Source: Clostridiales bacterium | Lineage (GTDB): Bacteria > Bacillota > Clostridia > Lachnospirales > Lachnospiraceae | Assembly: GCA_029007845.1 (NCBI GenBank) | Contig: JAQXIP010000104.1 | Span: forward strand, 1 to 64,000 | Reading direction: 5' to 3' | Length of the DNA stretch: 64,000 nucleotides | In this document: positions 53,028 through 61,700 of the stretch, piece by piece | How the letters are laid out: each line of letters starts with the position of its first letter | Numbering within the stretch: position 1 is the stretch's first letter | Notes under the pieces: generated by a model | What the model was told of the DNA's origin: nothing | The model's input: the letters and a program-made list of their open reading frames with translations, nothing else | Database searches by the model: none | Program-made: the position numbers and the translations under genes

Positions 53028-55160
53028 ATGATGAAGAAGGTAATAAAGCGTGATGGCCGTGTTGTTGATTATGACCGGAATAAGATATTAATTGCAATCC
53101 GGAAGGCGAATCTGGAAGTAGATGACCTGGAAAAGATTTCGGAGGAAAAAATTGAGGGAATCGTAGCCGGCATTGAAAATGTGAAACGGGATACGATGCA
53201 GGTGGAGGAAATTCAGGATCTGATTGAACAGAAGCTGGTAGCCGAGGGAAAATATGTACTGGCAAAGACCTATATTATTTATCGTTACTCCAGAGAACTG
53301 GTGCGCAAGGCGAATACGACGGACGAATCCATTATGAGTCTGATAAAAAACAGTAACAAAGACGTGATGGAGGAAAATTCCAATAAAAATGCTACGATTG
53401 CATCGACCCAGCGGGATCTCATTGCAGGGGAAGTATCCAAGGATCTGACAAAGCGCCTGCTTCTCCCAGAGAAGATTGCAAAAGCACATGAAGAAGGAAT
53501 CCTTCATTTCCACGATGCCGATTATTTTGTGCAGCCAATCTTTAACTGCTGTCTGATTAACATTGGGGACATGCTGGATAACGGAACCGTTATGAACGGA
53601 AAACTGATTGAAAGTCCAAAAAGCTTCCAGGTGGCATGTACCGTCGTTACCCAGATTATTGCCGCAGTTGCCAGTAGCCAGTATGGTGGACAGTCTGTGG
53701 ATGTGCGTCATCTTGGAAAATATTTAAGAAAAAGTTATGAAAAATATAGAAGACATTATGAAGAAAAATACAGTGGACAGATTTCAGAGGAACTGATTGA
53801 CCAGTTTATCCATGACCGCCTGTATGATGAATTGAAATCCGGTGTACAGACGATCCAGTATCAGATTAATACACTGATGACGACCAATGGACAGAGTCCT
53901 TTTGTTACTTTATTTTTAAATCTTGACAAGAATGATGAGTATATCAAAGAGAATGCCATGATTATCGAGGAGATTCTCCGTCAGCGCATCGAGGGAATCA
54001 AGAACGAAAAAGGTGTTTATGTGACACCGGCATTCCCGAAACTGATTTATGTGCTGGATGAACATAACTGCCTGAAGGGCGGAGAGTATGATTACCTTAC
54101 AAGACTTGCAATCCGCTGCTCAGCCAAAAGAATGTATCCGGATTATATTTCCGCTAAAAAGATGCGGGAAAACTATGAAGGAAATGTATTCAGCTGTATG
54201 GGCTGCAGAAGTTTTCTGACTCCTTGGAAAGATGAAAATGGGAATTACAAATTTGAAGGCCGTTTTAACCAGGGGGTTGTAAGTATTAATCTTCCGCAGA
54301 TTGGAATTATTGCAGACGGTGATGAGGAAATGTTCTGGCAGCTGTTAGAAGAACGTCTGGGACTCTGCTTTGAGGCGCTGATGTGCCGCCACAGGGCATT
54401 GGAGGGAACTCTTTCGGATGCCAGTCCGATTCACTGGCAGTACGGAGCCATTGCAAGGCTGAAAAAAGGAGAGAAGATTGATAAGCTGCTGCATGGCGGT
54501 TATTCTACCATCTCCCTTGGATACATTGGGTTATATGAAGTGACAAAGCTCATGACCGGATGTTCCCACACCGAGCCTAAGGGGCTGGATTTTGCCCTTC
54601 GTCTGATGAAACGGCTCCGCCGTGCGACCGATACCTGGAAGGAAGAAACCGGTATTGGGTTTGGTTTATACGGCACACCGGCAGAATCCCTGTGCTACCG
54701 GTTCGCCAATATTGATAAGAAGAAATATGGAAGTATTCCGGATATTACCGATAAAGGGTATTACACGAACTCCTACCATGTGGATGTACGGGAGAAAATA
54801 GATGCTTTTGAAAAATTCCGTTTTGAGAGCCAGTTCCAGACCATCTCATCTGGTGGTGCCATCTCTTATGTAGAGATTCCGAATCTCAGAAATAATCTGG
54901 AAGCTCTTGAGGAAGTTGTGAAATTTATCTATGAGAATATTCAGTATGCGGAGTTTAATACAAAATCCGATTACTGTCATGTATGTGGTTATGATGGAGA
55001 GATTATCATCAATGATGATTTTGAGTGGGAATGCCCACAGTGTCACAATAAAGACCATAATAAAATGAATGTTACAAGAAGAACCTGCGGCTATCTTGGG
55101 GAAAACTTCTGGAATGTCGGTAAGACAAAAGAAATTAAAGCCAGAGTGCTTCATTTATAG
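53028..55160 (+). CDS. nrdD: Anaerobic ribonucleoside-triphosphate reductase
   Basis: A class III (glycyl radical) ribonucleotide reductase making dNTPs without oxygen. It has 710 aa from ATG 53028 behind GGAGAG; GTG 53013 is less likely. An ATP-cone domain (KKVIKRDGRVVDYDRNKIL, about 1-95) comes first, then the barrel with SCMGCRSFL near the middle. A C-terminal zinc ribbon (CHVCGYDG...CPQCHNK) follows, then the glycyl radical loop RRTCGYLGENFWNVGK. It forms an operon with nrdG and dut. Confidence 0.97.
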   Translation: MMKKVIKRDGRVVDYDRNKILIAIRKANLEVDDLEKISEEKIEGIVAGIENVKRDTMQVEEIQDLIEQKLVAEGKYVLAKTYIIYRYSRELVRKANTTDESIMSLIKNSNKDVMEENSNKNATIASTQRDLIAGEVSKDLTKRLLLPEKIAKAHEEGILHFHDADYFVQPIFNCCLINIGDMLDNGTVMNGKLIESPKSFQVACTVVTQIIAAVASSQYGGQSVDVRHLGKYLRKSYEKYRRHYEEKYSGQISEELIDQFIHDRLYDELKSGVQTIQYQINTLMTTNGQSPFVTLFLNLDKNDEYIKENAMIIEEILRQRIEGIKNEKGVYVTPAFPKLIYVLDEHNCLKGGEYDYLTRLAIRCSAKRMYPDYISAKKMRENYEGNVFSCMGCRSFLTPWKDENGNYKFEGRFNQGVVSINLPQIGIIADGDEEMFWQLLEERLGLCFEALMCRHRALEGTLSDASPIHWQYGAIARLKKGEKIDKLLHGGYSTISLGYIGLYEVTKLMTGCSHTEPKGLDFALRLMKRLRRATDTWKEETGIGFGLYGTPAESLCYRFANIDKKKYGSIPDITDKGYYTNSYHVDVREKIDAFEKFRFESQFQTISSGGAISYVEIPNLRNNLEALEEVVKFIYENIQYAEFNTKSDYCHVCGYDGEIIINDDFEWECPQCHNKDHNKMNVTRRTCGYLGENFWNVGKTKEIKARVLHL

Positions 55161-55191
55161 TCAGACAGGGGTAAAAAAGGAACGAATCAAA

Positions 55192-55725
55192 ATGAATTAT
55201 GCAGATATAAAGCGAATTGATGTTGCAAATGGTCCCGGTGTACGGGTATCCCTTTTTGTAAGTGGCTGCACCCATCACTGCAAAGGCTGCTTTAATGAAG
55301 TTACCTGGGATTTTCATTATGGGAAGCCATTTACCGAAGCAGAGGAACAACAGATTCTTTCTTATCTGGATCATGATTATATCAAAGGGCTCTCACTTCT
55401 TGGAGGGGAGCCCTTTGAGCATGTGAACCAGCAGGGACTGCTTCCGCTGCTTCGAAGTGTCAGGAAAAAATATCCGCAAAAGACGGTCTGGTGTTATACG
55501 GGGTATGACTTTGAGAAAGATATTTTAGGCCGGATGGTTCTGGAGTGGGAAGAGACAAAAGAGATGCTTTCCTATCTTGATGTGCTGGTAGATGGAGAAT
55601 TTGTGGAAGAAAAGAAGAATCTAAGCCTGGTATTCAGGGGCTCTTCAAATCAGAGGATTATCCGGGTTCCGGAGTCGTTAGAGACCGGCTCGGTTGTGCT
55701 CTGGGAGCCGGAGACTTACCAGTAA
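55192..55725 (+). CDS. nrdG: Anaerobic ribonucleotide reductase activating enzyme
   Basis: A radical SAM activase that makes the glycyl radical on NrdD. The 177 aa start at ATG 55192, after AAAAAGGAACG; the track start inside nrdD is too early. The cluster motif is CTHHCKGC and the SAM site is LSLLGGEPFEH. The N-terminal VANGPGVRVSLFVSG is typical. It starts 31 bases after nrdD and is followed 16 bases later by dut. Confidence 0.96.
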   Translation: MNYADIKRIDVANGPGVRVSLFVSGCTHHCKGCFNEVTWDFHYGKPFTEAEEQQILSYLDHDYIKGLSLLGGEPFEHVNQQGLLPLLRSVRKKYPQKTVWCYTGYDFEKDILGRMVLEWEETKEMLSYLDVLVDGEFVEEKKNLSLVFRGSSNQRIIRVPESLETGSVVLWEPETYQ

Positions 55726-55741
55726 CGTAAAGGAGTTTCAT

Positions 55742-56188
55742 ATGATAAAAAAAGAAGTCGCAATTAAAAAATTACAGGACAATGCCCGGATTCCGACTTA
55801 TGGAACGGAATATGCGGCGGGTGCCGATCTGTATGCGTGCATGGAAGATTGTGTGACCATTCAGCCGGGGGAAACCACGCTGATCCATACCGGGATTGCT
55901 ATGGAGATTCCGGAGGGCTATGCGGGACTGATTTATGCGCGAAGCGGGCTGGCTTCAAAAAAAGGGCTGGCGCCGGCTAATAAGGTAGGGGTAGTGGACG
56001 CAGATTACCGTGGAGAAATCATGGTAGCCCTTCACAATCACTCCAATATGCCTCAGACATTAGAATCTGGGGAGCGGATCGCCCAGATGGTCATCACTCC
56101 GTTTCTTACTGCCTCGTATGTGGAAGTACCGGAGCTTTCCGAAACCGTCCGGGGAGAAGGCGGCTTTGGCTCCACTGGAACAAAATAA
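55742..56188 (+). CDS. dut: dUTP diphosphatase
   Basis: Trimeric dUTPase that hydrolyses dUTP to dUMP, protecting DNA from uracil and feeding dTMP synthesis. The 148 aa start at ATG 55742 behind AAAGGAG; the track start overlaps nrdG. The five family motifs are all visible: AGADLYA, ARSGLASKKGL, NKVGVVDADYRGE, GERIAQMVI and RGEGGFGSTG. Its place after nrdDG makes a small deoxynucleotide operon. Confidence 0.96.
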   Translation: MIKKEVAIKKLQDNARIPTYGTEYAAGADLYACMEDCVTIQPGETTLIHTGIAMEIPEGYAGLIYARSGLASKKGLAPANKVGVVDADYRGEIMVALHNHSNMPQTLESGERIAQMVITPFLTASYVEVPELSETVRGEGGFGSTGTK

Positions 56189-56190
56189 AT

Positions 56191-56352
56191 GTTACAACGT
56201 TACAGTTTGAATCTTCGGATGGCGCAAACAGGCGATGTACAAGAGATGCCCTGTGTCATGAAATACCCGCTTTCGCTATTTGAACACGTAGCGGTACTAA
56301 GATTTTGTAACGTTGTAACAGAAATTTCATAATGTAACAGAAATTTCATAAT
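56191..56352 (+). repeat. Giant palindromic element, copy 5 (rearranged) plus 19-bp tandem duplication
   Basis: The left half of the element is present (ATGAAATACCCGCTTTCGCT, GAACACGTAGCGGTACTAAG), with a third kind of outer arm. At the hairpin loop it jumps straight to the outer right end, so TGTAACGTTGTAAC (56306-56319) pairs with GTTACAACGTTACA (56191-56204) while the whole right core is lost. Directly behind it GTAACAGAAATTTCATAAT occurs twice in tandem (56315-56333 and 56334-56352); ATTTCAT recalls the lost right core. The element starts two bases after the dut stop. Nothing else is seen up to 56450. Confidence 0.85.
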
Positions 56353-56466
56353 TTTTTATATCTCTGTAATTGCATTTTGTTGACAAACATGCGATTATAT
56401 CATTCGGATATGGAGTATCCTATGATTAGATCAAAAACATGCAACAGCAGTGAGGAAGGAAAAATT

Positions 56467-57873
56467 ATGGTTTTCAGCAGCATTACGTTTATTTTCTATT
56501 TTCTGCCTATTTTTCTGGCAATCTATTATCTGATACCTAAGCGGTTGAAAAACGTGGTGCTGTTTATTGGAAGTCTGGTTTTCTATTATTTCGGAGTGAA
56601 AGACCGACCGGTCTATGTACTTCTCATGATAATTTCCGTTTTCGTGAATTATATAACAGCAATACAGATGGATAAAACGGAAGAGAAAGCTGTCCGGAAA
56701 CGCTGGCTGGCAGTGGGGCTTTTTTATAATTTTGGATGGCTGTTTGTATTTAAATATATGGACTTTTTTAGTGGGAATCTCAATGCCCTGGCTGGTCTTT
56801 TTGGAAAAGAAATCCAGATTCCTTATGCCAATCTGGTTCTGCCAATCGGAATCAGTTTTTATACGTTTCAGATCAGTTCGTATCTCATTGATGTGTACTG
56901 GGAAAAGATTAAAGCAGAGCGGTCCATTCTTTCTCTTGGAACATACCTGTGTATGTTTCCCCAGTTAATTGCAGGCCCGATTGTAACCTATTCATCTGTA
57001 AAGAAACAATTGAAAAAGCGTTCCCATTCCTTTTTTAAGCTGGAGCAGGGACTCCGGGAGTTTACGATTGGACTTGGTCTAAAGGTTCTGATTGCCAATC
57101 AGGCGGGCAGTCTCTGGAACCAGGTAAATGCGATTGGATTTGAAAGCATCTCTACCCCTCTTGCCTGGCTTGGAATCTGGGCCTATACATTTCAGATCTA
57201 TTTTGATTTTTATGGTTATTCTCTGATGGCAAAAGGGCTTGGGCAGATGCTGGGTTTCCGCTTTCCGGATAATTTCCACAATCCATATCTGGCACTAAGC
57301 ATGACTGATTTCTGGCGGCGCTGGCATATCACCCTGGGAAGCTGGTTCCGGGAATATGTCTATATTCCCATGGGGGGCAACCGGCGGCATATGTTGATAA
57401 ATACTTTTGTTGTGTGGATGCTGACCGGATTCTGGCATGGGGCAAGCTGGAACTTCATTCTATGGGGATTTTTGCTCTTCTTGTTGATTATCACCGAGAA
57501 AAAAGGGCTTGGCAAATTTCTGGAAAAATATCCGGCGGCAGGCCATCTGTACATGATGTTTGTAATTCCCCTGTCCTGGCTGGTTTTTTCCATTACCGAT
57601 CTGGGACAGATGCGGCTATATCTTACCAGGTTGTTTCCATTTTTGGGGTCGGGTGGAAACACTGTTTTTCAAGGTGATTTTATCAAGTATGGGAAAATGT
57701 ACCTGATCTCTTTGCTGGCAGCTGTAATCTGCTGTACCGGGTATCCAAGAAAATTGTATGAAAAGAAAAAGTACCATTTTCTTACCGGACTGTTTTTAGT
57801 AGCAGTCTTTTGGGCGTGTGTTTACTGTATGTATATTGGCATGGATGACCCGTTCTTGTATTTTCAGTTTTAA
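56467..57873 (+). CDS. MBOAT family O-acyltransferase (AlgI/DltB-like)
   Basis: A membrane-bound O-acyltransferase of 468 aa with about ten helices. ATG 56467 has GAGGAAGG upstream; the track start at 56377 is too early. The family start SSITFIFYFLPIFLAIYYLIP and the catalytic His region TGFWHGASWNFILWG (after MTDFWRRWHITLGSWFREY) are diagnostic. Such proteins pass acetyl or alanyl groups across the membrane to an extracellular polymer. The next gene encodes an SGNH protein, the usual partner for polysaccharide O-acetylation. Polymer identity unknown. Confidence 0.94.
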   Translation: MVFSSITFIFYFLPIFLAIYYLIPKRLKNVVLFIGSLVFYYFGVKDRPVYVLLMIISVFVNYITAIQMDKTEEKAVRKRWLAVGLFYNFGWLFVFKYMDFFSGNLNALAGLFGKEIQIPYANLVLPIGISFYTFQISSYLIDVYWEKIKAERSILSLGTYLCMFPQLIAGPIVTYSSVKKQLKKRSHSFFKLEQGLREFTIGLGLKVLIANQAGSLWNQVNAIGFESISTPLAWLGIWAYTFQIYFDFYGYSLMAKGLGQMLGFRFPDNFHNPYLALSMTDFWRRWHITLGSWFREYVYIPMGGNRRHMLINTFVVWMLTGFWHGASWNFILWGFLLFLLIITEKKGLGKFLEKYPAAGHLYMMFVIPLSWLVFSITDLGQMRLYLTRLFPFLGSGGNTVFQGDFIKYGKMYLISLLAAVICCTGYPRKLYEKKKYHFLTGLFLVAVFWACVYCMYIGMDDPFLYFQF

Positions 57874-57900
57874 CGGAAATGTCCGGCTTTGCGCATGGCG

Positions 57901-57920
57901 CGGGCTGAACGTTTACTGTG
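57901..57920 (+). repeat. Possible solo end of the copy-3 type palindrome arm
   Basis: CGGGCTGAACGTTTACTGTG resembles the right end of palindrome copy 3 (CGGCTGAACTGTTACAGG). A similar string occurs at 61237 and 62914. The match is short and could be chance. Confidence 0.3.
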
Positions 57921-57934
57921 GATTGGAGGAAAAA

Positions 57935-58732
57935 ATGAGAAGATATTCCTATACCACAATGCTGGCGGCAAGTCTTTGCTTAGCCTTGGCGGCCTGGGGG
58001 ATCTTGTCGATTGTGAAAAATAGCACGAAGGAACCGTGGACGGTATCGGTAGCAGATGCAGCGATATCAGGAGAGATTGGAAGCGGTCAGAAGACCTTGG
58101 CAGGAATGTGTGGAGATATCCAAGGAAAAAAATGGAAGAAAAAGAAGAAAGCTACCAGAGCATATTTTGATGATGCGCTGTTTATCGGGGATTCCCGGAC
58201 AGTGGGATTATCCGAATATGGAAATTTGGGAAAGGCAGATGTCTTTGCAGATTCGGGTATGAGCGTTTACAAAATATTTGATACAAAAATTCAGGTGCAT
58301 TCCGGAAAAAAGACAGATCTGGAATCGCTTCTTAAAAAGAAGAACTATGGCAAAATCTATATTATGCTTGGCATTAATGAGATGGGATATTCCTATGATA
58401 AAACCATGGACAAATATGAAGAACTGGTAAATAAAGTACACAAAATGCAGCCTGACGCGCTGATGTATCTGGAAGCAAACCTTCATGTCACCAAGAAAAA
58501 GTCGAAGGCAAACCGGATCTATAGCAATAAGAAAATTGACCGGATGAACCAGGCAATCAAAAAGCTGGCAAATGATACAGACATTTTTTATATTGACGTC
58601 AATGAGCGGTTTGACGATGGGAAAGGAAATCTGGATAAAAAGTATACTGCAGATGATTCCCATCCCCTTGGAAAATACTATGCCGACTGGGTAGACTGGA
58701 TTTTGTCAGAGGCGGTGGAGGATGGAGTTTGA
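57935..58732 (+). CDS. SGNH/GDSL-type hydrolase-like membrane-anchored protein
   Basis: A protein of 265 aa with one N-terminal membrane anchor (about 6-27) and an extracytoplasmic SGNH domain. ATG 57935 follows GGAGGAAAAA; the track start overlaps the MBOAT gene. Block I is ALFIGDSRTVGL (nucleophile Ser), block III IMLGINEMGYS and block V DDSHPLGKYY (Asp-x-x-His). The linker between anchor and domain is very lysine rich. With the MBOAT gene it forms a likely O-acetylation module, where the SGNH protein completes transfer to the polymer. Confidence 0.88.
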   Translation: MRRYSYTTMLAASLCLALAAWGILSIVKNSTKEPWTVSVADAAISGEIGSGQKTLAGMCGDIQGKKWKKKKKATRAYFDDALFIGDSRTVGLSEYGNLGKADVFADSGMSVYKIFDTKIQVHSGKKTDLESLLKKKNYGKIYIMLGINEMGYSYDKTMDKYEELVNKVHKMQPDALMYLEANLHVTKKKSKANRIYSNKKIDRMNQAIKKLANDTDIFYIDVNERFDDGKGNLDKKYTADDSHPLGKYYADWVDWILSEAVEDGV

Positions 58733-58756
58733 ATATTTTCAATTATCTGCTATAAT
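58729..58756 (+). promoter_or_regulatory. Promoter of leuCD
   Basis: TTGAAT and TATAAT are 16 bases apart, beginning at the SGNH stop codon. A small hairpin (CATCTTAGTTAAGATG) lies in the roughly 80-base leader. There is no visible leader peptide with leucine codons. Confidence 0.55.
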
Positions 58757-58837
58757 AACACCATAAATAGAAACCACAGTCATGTTCATCTTAGTTAAGA
58801 TGAAAGGTGGCGGAAAGAACAGAAGGAGGTAACTGTC

Positions 58838-60103
58838 ATGGGAATGACAATGACACAGAAAATTCTGGCTGCGCATGCAGGACTGGAATCCGTTGAGGCA
58901 GGACAGTTAATTGAAGCAGACCTGGATATGGTGCTGGCAAACGATATTACCGGGCCGGTGGCAATTCATGAAGTACAGAAATTAAATAAGAAGACAGTAT
59001 TTGATAAAGATAAGGTTGCATTGGTACCGGATCATTTTGCACCAAATAAGGATATCAAATCGGCAGAACACTGCAAATGTGTCCGGGAATACGCAAAGGA
59101 ACAGGGCATTACCAACTATTTTGAAGTGGGACAGATGGGAATTGAACATGCACTGCTTCCGGAAAAAGGCCTGATTGTTGCGGGAGAAACCTGTATTGGT
59201 GCAGACTCCCATACATGTACTTACGGTGCGCTTGGTGCATTTTCCACTGGTGTGGGAAGCACAGATATGGGCGCAGGTATGATTACCGGAAAAGCATGGT
59301 TTAAAGTGCCGGCTGCCATTCGGTTTGTATTAACCGGAAAACCATCTAAGTGGGTAAGCGGTAAAGATGTAATCTTACATATTATCGGAATGATTGGAGT
59401 GGATGGGGCACTGTATAAATCCATGGAATTTACCGGGGATGGTATTGCCAATCTGTCCATGGATGACCGTTTTACCATTGCCAACATGGCTATCGAGGCA
59501 GGTGCCAAAAATGGTATTTTCCCAGTGGACGAAAAGACCATTGCCTATATGAAAGAGCATTCTGTGAAGGAATATAAAGTGTACGAGCCAGATGAAGATG
59601 CGGTATATGATGAGACTTATACCATTGATCTTTCCAAGCTGGAGCCTACGGTTGCATTCCCACATTTACCAGAGAACACAAAAACGGTGAAGGAATCAGG
59701 CGAAGTGGCCATTGACCAGGTTGTGATCGGCTCCTGTACCAATGGACGGATCAGTGATATGCGTGTGGCAGCAGAAGTGCTGAAGGGAAGAAAGGTAAAA
59801 GAAGGGCTTCGTGTCATTATTATCCCGGCAACCCAGGCTGTTTATCTTCAGGCTATGGAAGAGGGACTGTTGAAAACCTTTATCGAAGCAGGTGCCATTG
59901 TCAGTACACCGACCTGCGGACCTTGTCTTGGGGGACATATGGGAATTCTGGCAGAAGGCGAGCGTGCGGTATCCACTACAAACCGTAACTTTGTAGGACG
60001 GATGGGACATATTGATTCTGAGATCTACCTGGCAAGTCCTGCCGTGGCAGCAGCCAGTGCCGTAACCGGTAAGATTTCTGAGCCGTCAGAACTTGGTTTA
60101 TAA
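58838..60103 (+). CDS. leuC: 3-isopropylmalate dehydratase large subunit
   Basis: Aconitase-family subunit of 421 aa carrying the 4Fe-4S cluster that isomerises 2- to 3-isopropylmalate in leucine synthesis. The cluster ligands are in [22 protein letters not shown] and [13 protein letters not shown]. The short length is that of the stand-alone, archaeal-type group, in which some members act on homoaconitate or citramalate, so the substrate is likely but not certain. GAAGGAGG precedes the ATG. leuD follows 12 bases later; leuA and leuB are not in the window. Confidence 0.93.
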   Translation: MGMTMTQKILAAHAGLESVEAGQLIEADLDMVLANDITGPVAIHEVQKLNKKTVFDKDKVALVPDHFAPNKDIKSAEHCKCVREYAKEQGITNYFEVGQMGIEHALLPEKGLIVAGETCIGADSHTCTYGALGAFSTGVGSTDMGAGMITGKAWFKVPAAIRFVLTGKPSKWVSGKDVILHIIGMIGVDGALYKSMEFTGDGIANLSMDDRFTIANMAIEAGAKNGIFPVDEKTIAYMKEHSVKEYKVYEPDEDAVYDETYTIDLSKLEPTVAFPHLPENTKTVKESGEVAIDQVVIGSCTNGRISDMRVAAEVLKGRKVKEGLRVIIIPATQAVYLQAMEEGLLKTFIEAGAIVSTPTCGPCLGGHMGILAEGERAVSTTNRNFVGRMGHIDSEIYLASPAVAAASAVTGKISEPSELGL

Positions 60104-60115
60104 GGAGGAACACAC

Positions 60116-60601
60116 ATGAAAGCAAATGGACATGTTTTTAAATATGGTGACAATGTAGATACGGATGTAATTATTCCGGCAAGATATCTGAATTCTTCCG
60201 ATGGTGCAGAATTAGCCCAGCACTGTATGGAAGATATTGACAAGGATTTTGTAAAAAAGGTTCAGAAGGGTGATATTATCGTGGCAGATAAAAACTTTGG
60301 ATGCGGTTCTTCCAGAGAACATGCTCCTTTGGCGATTAAGTGTGCGGGGGTAAGTTGTGTCATTGCAGAAACCTTTGCCCGGATTTTTTATCGGAATGCC
60401 ATCAACATCGGTCTGCCGATTATTGAGTGCCCGGAGGCAGCAAAAGGAATCGAAGCCGGGGATGAAGTGGAAGTGGATTTTGACAGTGGAATCATTACCA
60501 ATGTAACAAAAGGTACCACATTCAAAGGCCAGCCTTTCCCTGAATTTATGCAGAAGATTATTTCCTGCGGCGGATTGATGAACTATATTAATGAAAAATA
60601 A
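60116..60601 (+). CDS. leuD: 3-isopropylmalate dehydratase small subunit
   Basis: The swivelling small subunit that completes the LeuCD active site. The 161 aa contain the family start [16 protein letters not shown] and the substrate loop [23 protein letters not shown] lies before the ATG. The subunit pair has the short form that matches the upstream LeuC group. Confidence 0.95.
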   Translation: MKANGHVFKYGDNVDTDVIIPARYLNSSDGAELAQHCMEDIDKDFVKKVQKGDIIVADKNFGCGSSREHAPLAIKCAGVSCVIAETFARIFYRNAINIGLPIIECPEAAKGIEAGDEVEVDFDSGIITNVTKGTTFKGQPFPEFMQKIISCGGLMNYINEK

Positions 60602-60656
60602 TGTGCTCTCTGCAGGGCGAACAGTACATCATAAAAAATAGGATGGAGGCGTAACT

Positions 60657-61076
60657 ATGGAGATCAAGCCATATATCCGGCAGGCAAACTATTATGAAAC
60701 GGACCAGATGGGAGTGATCCATCATTCCAACTATATCCGCTGGTTCGAGGAAGCGAGACTGGATTATATGAATCAGGCGGGGCTTTCTTACCGGAAAATG
60801 GAGGAGCTTGGGATTATCATTCCGGTTTTGTCCGCATCCTGTCAGTACCGGCAGTCGGTATACTTTGGGGATGTGGTGGAGATCACTCTTACACCGGTGC
60901 AGTTTACAGGAGTAAAGTTTGCGTTTACCTACAACATCACCAATCAGAAAACAGGCCAGTTATGTACCACCGGAGAGACTTCCCACTGCTTTTTAAACCG
61001 GGACATGAAACCACTTCGTTTAAAGAGGGATTATCCGGAGATTTATGAACGGTTTGAAGCAGCGATGAAGAACTGA
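60657..61076 (+). CDS. Acyl-CoA thioesterase, YbgC/4HBT family
   Basis: A hot-dog fold thioesterase of 139 aa. The catalytic stretch is ETDQMGVIHHSNYIRWFEEARL (about 16-37) with the active Asp, as in YbgC/FadM-type enzymes. It would hydrolyse a short or aromatic acyl-CoA; the substrate cannot be read from sequence. GATGGAGG precedes the ATG. Its message ends at the strong hairpin 20 bases downstream. Confidence 0.93.
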   Translation: MEIKPYIRQANYYETDQMGVIHHSNYIRWFEEARLDYMNQAGLSYRKMEELGIIIPVLSASCQYRQSVYFGDVVEITLTPVQFTGVKFAFTYNITNQKTGQLCTTGETSHCFLNRDMKPLRLKRDYPEIYERFEAAMKN

Positions 61077-61095
61077 TGCTGGATTTTTATAATGG

Positions 61096-61146
61096 AAACA
61101 CACCCATGCGTTTTGTAATAATAAAACGTATGCGTGTGTTTTTTTG
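61096..61146 (+). terminator. Intrinsic terminator after the thioesterase gene
   Basis: AAACACACCCATGCGTTTT pairs with AAAACGTATGCGTGTGTTT (two mismatches) and leads into a T-rich run. Confidence 0.88.
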
Positions 61147-61186
61147 TTTTTTGGGAACCGGTAAGGCCATCTGGCAGTCTAATAAG

Positions 61187-61200
61187 TGTAAGGCCTTACA
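61187..61200. promoter_or_regulatory. 14-bp perfect palindrome, candidate operator of the sigma gene
   Basis: TGTAAGGCCTTACA is an exact palindrome about 100 bases before the sigma factor gene. A half-site, GTAAGGCC, lies 26 bases upstream (61161-61168). The pattern fits a regulator site or an autoregulated promoter region. Confidence 0.45.
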
Positions 61201-61236
61201 ACAAAATAACTTAGGCTTCCTGCATGACAATTGGTG

Positions 61237-61254
61237 CGGGCTGAACGGTTACAA
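61237..61254 (+). repeat. Possible solo end of the copy-3 type palindrome arm
   Basis: CGGGCTGAACGGTTACAA resembles the right end of palindrome copy 3. Short and uncertain. Confidence 0.3.
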
Positions 61255-61303
61255 TATGTGGGAAGTTTGGGAAAATAATGGTAAGAGGAAGGTGAAAAAG
61301 AAA

Positions 61304-61687
61304 ATGAACAGGATAACAAAGGATGAATTTGTCCGGCTTGTTTCGAAATACCGGTCTGGTATGTACCGGATGTCGTACAGTCTTTTGAAAAATCAGGCAG
61401 ATGCAGAAGATGCGGTGAGTGAAGCAATCCTCAAAGCATATGAGAATCTGGAGCAGTTAAAGAAACCGTCAAAATTTAAGGCATGGATGATGCAGATTGT
61501 TGTAAACACATCAAAAACGATGCTGGAACTGAAGGACGAATTCCGGGAAGTACTTGTCCTGTTTTATTATGATTGTTTCACGGTAAAAGAAATCAGCAGG
61601 ATTCTTGGAATACCTGAAGGAACTGTGAAATCCCGGCTGTCAAGAGGCAGGGAGTGCATGAAAAAAGAGATTTCGTTCACCAGGTAG
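61304..61687 (+). CDS. Short ECF-type RNA polymerase sigma factor
   Basis: A sigma-70 family protein of only 127 aa. ATG 61304 is chosen because the sigma2 domain begins there and AGGAAGG lies upstream. Region 2 is present (YRMSYSLLKNQADAEDAVSEAILKAYENL), as is region 4 (VLVLFYYDCFTVKEISRILGIPEGTVKSRLSRGRECMKKE, a helix-turn-helix). The linker that normally separates them (about 40 residues) is almost absent: MQIVVNTSKTMLELKDEFREV runs straight through. ECF factors are usually 160-190 aa, so this is either an in-frame deletion or an unusual compact form. A membrane protein that may be its anti-sigma factor starts 13 bases later. Confidence 0.87.
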   Translation: MNRITKDEFVRLVSKYRSGMYRMSYSLLKNQADAEDAVSEAILKAYENLEQLKKPSKFKAWMMQIVVNTSKTMLELKDEFREVLVLFYYDCFTVKEISRILGIPEGTVKSRLSRGRECMKKEISFTR

Positions 61688-61700
61688 AAAGGAGCAGATT

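Noticed and set aside
58757-58837. Leucine attenuator in front of leuCD
   Set aside because: No leader peptide with leucine codons and no terminator/antiterminator pair are visible.
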